Assembly: GCA_017619295.1 (NCBI GenBank)
Contig: JAFZSQ010000061.1
Coordinates: 1-64,000 of the forward strand
DNA length: 64,000 nucleotides
Source of the DNA: Lachnospiraceae bacterium
GTDB taxonomy: Bacteria > Bacillota > Clostridia > Lachnospirales > Lachnospiraceae
Direction: 5' to 3'
Under the pieces are notes generated by a model. That model was not told where the DNA came from. It saw only the letters and a program-made list of their open reading frames with translations, and did not search any database. This document shows, piece after piece, positions 62,907-64,000 of this stretch. How positions within the stretch are numbered: the first letter of the stretch is position 1; every line of letters starts with the position of its first letter. The translations under genes and the position numbers were made by a program.

Positions 62907-64000
62907 AAATAACAGGTGTTGAGTTTTTTCTCTTTCTTTCATTGACAATTATTCTATTTTACTCTATTCAAAAAACCAGGTATCAATGGTTGGTATTACT
63001 TACCTCCAGCCTGTGTTTTTTTGCGTTATCAACCGGGATAATAACGGTTCTGCACTTGTTATTTGTTTCTCTTATTGCGTGGAAAAGTGCATTATGGGTG
63101 GAGAACTTCAAAGATGATAAAGCTAAAGCAAGGATAACATTTGCTGCAATTTCTTTAGTGGTCTTGGGTCTGATAATACTAAAGTATATTGGGATTAAAC
63201 GGTGCCTTATATCTTTTGGTATGACAGATACTTCAGATTTTGTTAACTATTTTCTTGCGCCGATTGGAATATCATATTATTCGCTTTCGCTTATAGGTTA
63301 TATTTTAGAAGTTTTTTGGGGAAATTATAAAGCTGAGAAAAATTATCTTAGGATTGTGCTGTTCGCCGGATTTTTTCCACAGTTAACCTCAGGACCGATT
63401 GTAAGATTCGAAGAAACCGGAAAAGAATTAGGTAAACAAATAGACTTTGACCATAAAAGGATTCTTTTTGGATTCTACAGGATTATTTGGGGCTTGTTTA
63501 AAAAAATGGTTATCGCGGACCGAAGTGCGATATTTGTGACCTCAGTTTATACAAGTCCAGACCAGTGTTCCGGTGCTGTTGTGGCATTTTCGATAATTAT
63601 GTTTGCCCTGCAGCTTTATGCGGATTTTTCCGGATGCATGGACATTATTTTTGGTGCCTCTGAATGTTTCGGAATTGCACTTCCTATAAATTTTAATTCG
63701 CCATTTTTTTCCGAAACGGTATCAGAATTTTGGGATAGATGGCATATCACTATGGGAAGATGGTTTAGGGACTTTACGTTGTATCCGCTTTTGAAATCGT
63801 CGTTTGCACAGAAATATAAAAAGGCGTTAACCGACAAATTGGGAAAAAAAGCAGCCAAAAAGATTACAACGTACACATTTATGCTGGTTGTATGGATTCT
63901 TATTGGAATATGGCATGGCGGAGAGGCTAAGTATCTTGTTGCCTCCGGACTTCTTCCTGGATTTTATCTGATTTCTGGACAACAATTAAGTGGATTCTTT
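62903..64000 (+). CDS. MBOAT O-acyltransferase (AlgI/DltB-like), cut by the window edge
   Basis: An open frame of 366 codons starts at ATG 62903, overlapping the reductase stop, and runs out of the window; the usual length is about 470 residues. Several helices are seen, with F-F-P-Q-L-T-S-G-P-I near residue 155, Y-A-D-F-S-G-C-M-D near 238, W-D-R-W-H-I-T near 277 and the catalytic His338 in I-G-I-W-H-G-G. MBOAT proteins of this group take an acyl group from a carrier (as DltB takes D-Ala from DltC) and pass it to an external acceptor. The ACP nearby is the probable donor. Confidence 0.92.
   Translation, partial: MKITGVEFFLFLSLTIILFYSIQKTRYQWLVLLTSSLCFFALSTGIITVLHLLFVSLIAWKSALWVENFKDDKAKARITFAAISLVVLGLIILKYIGIKRCLISFGMTDTSDFVNYFLAPIGISYYSLSLIGYILEVFWGNYKAEKNYLRIVLFAGFFPQLTSGPIVRFEETGKELGKQIDFDHKRILFGFYRIIWGLFKKMVIADRSAIFVTSVYTSPDQCSGAVVAFSIIMFALQLYADFSGCMDIIFGASECFGIALPINFNSPFFSETVSEFWDRWHITMGRWFRDFTLYPLLKSSFAQKYKKALTDKLGKKAAKKITTYTFMLVVWILIGIWHGGEAKYLVASGLLPGFYLISGQQLSGFF

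Noticed and set aside
1..64000. CRISPR arrays, tRNA or rRNA genes, riboswitches
   Set aside because: I saw no regularly spaced direct repeats, no tRNA-like cloverleaf and no recognisable riboswitch core when reading the gaps; a covariance-model scan was not possible.

Overview
The window looks like a chromosomal segment of a low- to mid-GC anaerobic Firmicute, most likely a Lachnospiraceae member of the Butyrivibrio/Pseudobutyrivibrio type. The basis is AGGAGG-type ribosome sites, tightly overlapping glycan operons, a phosphoketolase, a secreted type I pullulanase, a flavoprotein-rubredoxin fusion and an HD-GYP protein. This is inference from gene content; there is no rRNA or tRNA gene to place it. 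No CRISPR array was seen. Gene density is high, and no gap longer than about 300 bases lacks a gene.

Layout. 1-4.7 kb: a membrane-anchored alpha/beta hydrolase, an acyltransferase and a DUF6056-like membrane protein, separated by copies of a palindromic GTGCA..GGGGACAG..TGCAC repeat. 4.8-9.4 kb: an HD-GYP signalling protein converging on phosphoketolase. 9.4-12.9 kb: a polytopic membrane protein divergent from pseG and a flavin-reductase/rubredoxin fusion. 13.1-13.5 kb: a small secreted protein with its own promoter and terminator. 13.7-18.0 kb: an AT-rich island with two genes carrying PD-(D/E)xK-like nuclease motifs, the second split by an IS1634-type element.

18.1-32.9 kb is glycan operon 1: glycosyltransferases, NeuD/NeuB/LegC-type nonulosonate genes, RfbG/RfbH for a CDP-3,6-dideoxyhexose, and an embedded pullulanase. 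33.1-54.2 kb is glycan operon 2: a PglK-like ABC flippase, a GT52-like transferase, PseB/PseC, a WecE-type aminotransferase, a GtrB-type polyprenyl-phosphate glycosyltransferase, and a series of large polytopic proteins in two recurring families. Family A (GtrII-like) starts at 21.9, 41.7 and 47.0 kb; family B (an N-D-D loop motif, unknown function) starts at 39.2, 44.3 and 52.4 kb. 54.2-56.2 kb carries a reverse-strand GT4/radical SAM pair. 56.4 kb to the right edge holds a deacetylase, more transferases, and a terminal module of split transketolase, MaoC hydratase, acyl carrier protein, short-chain reductase and a truncated MBOAT O-acyltransferase.

Together the 18-64 kb genes would make nucleotide sugars (pseudaminic/legionaminic-type nonulosonates, a CDP-3,6-dideoxysugar, an amino sugar), assemble them on a lipid carrier, flip them, and decorate the glycan outside the cell through Gtr-type transferases and acyl transfer. 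Several pathways are incomplete here: no cytidylyltransferase for nonulosonates, no RfbF, no PseI, and no polymerase recognised with confidence. The least explained parts are the A/B membrane-protein series, the transketolase-ACP-MBOAT module, and the nuclease island.
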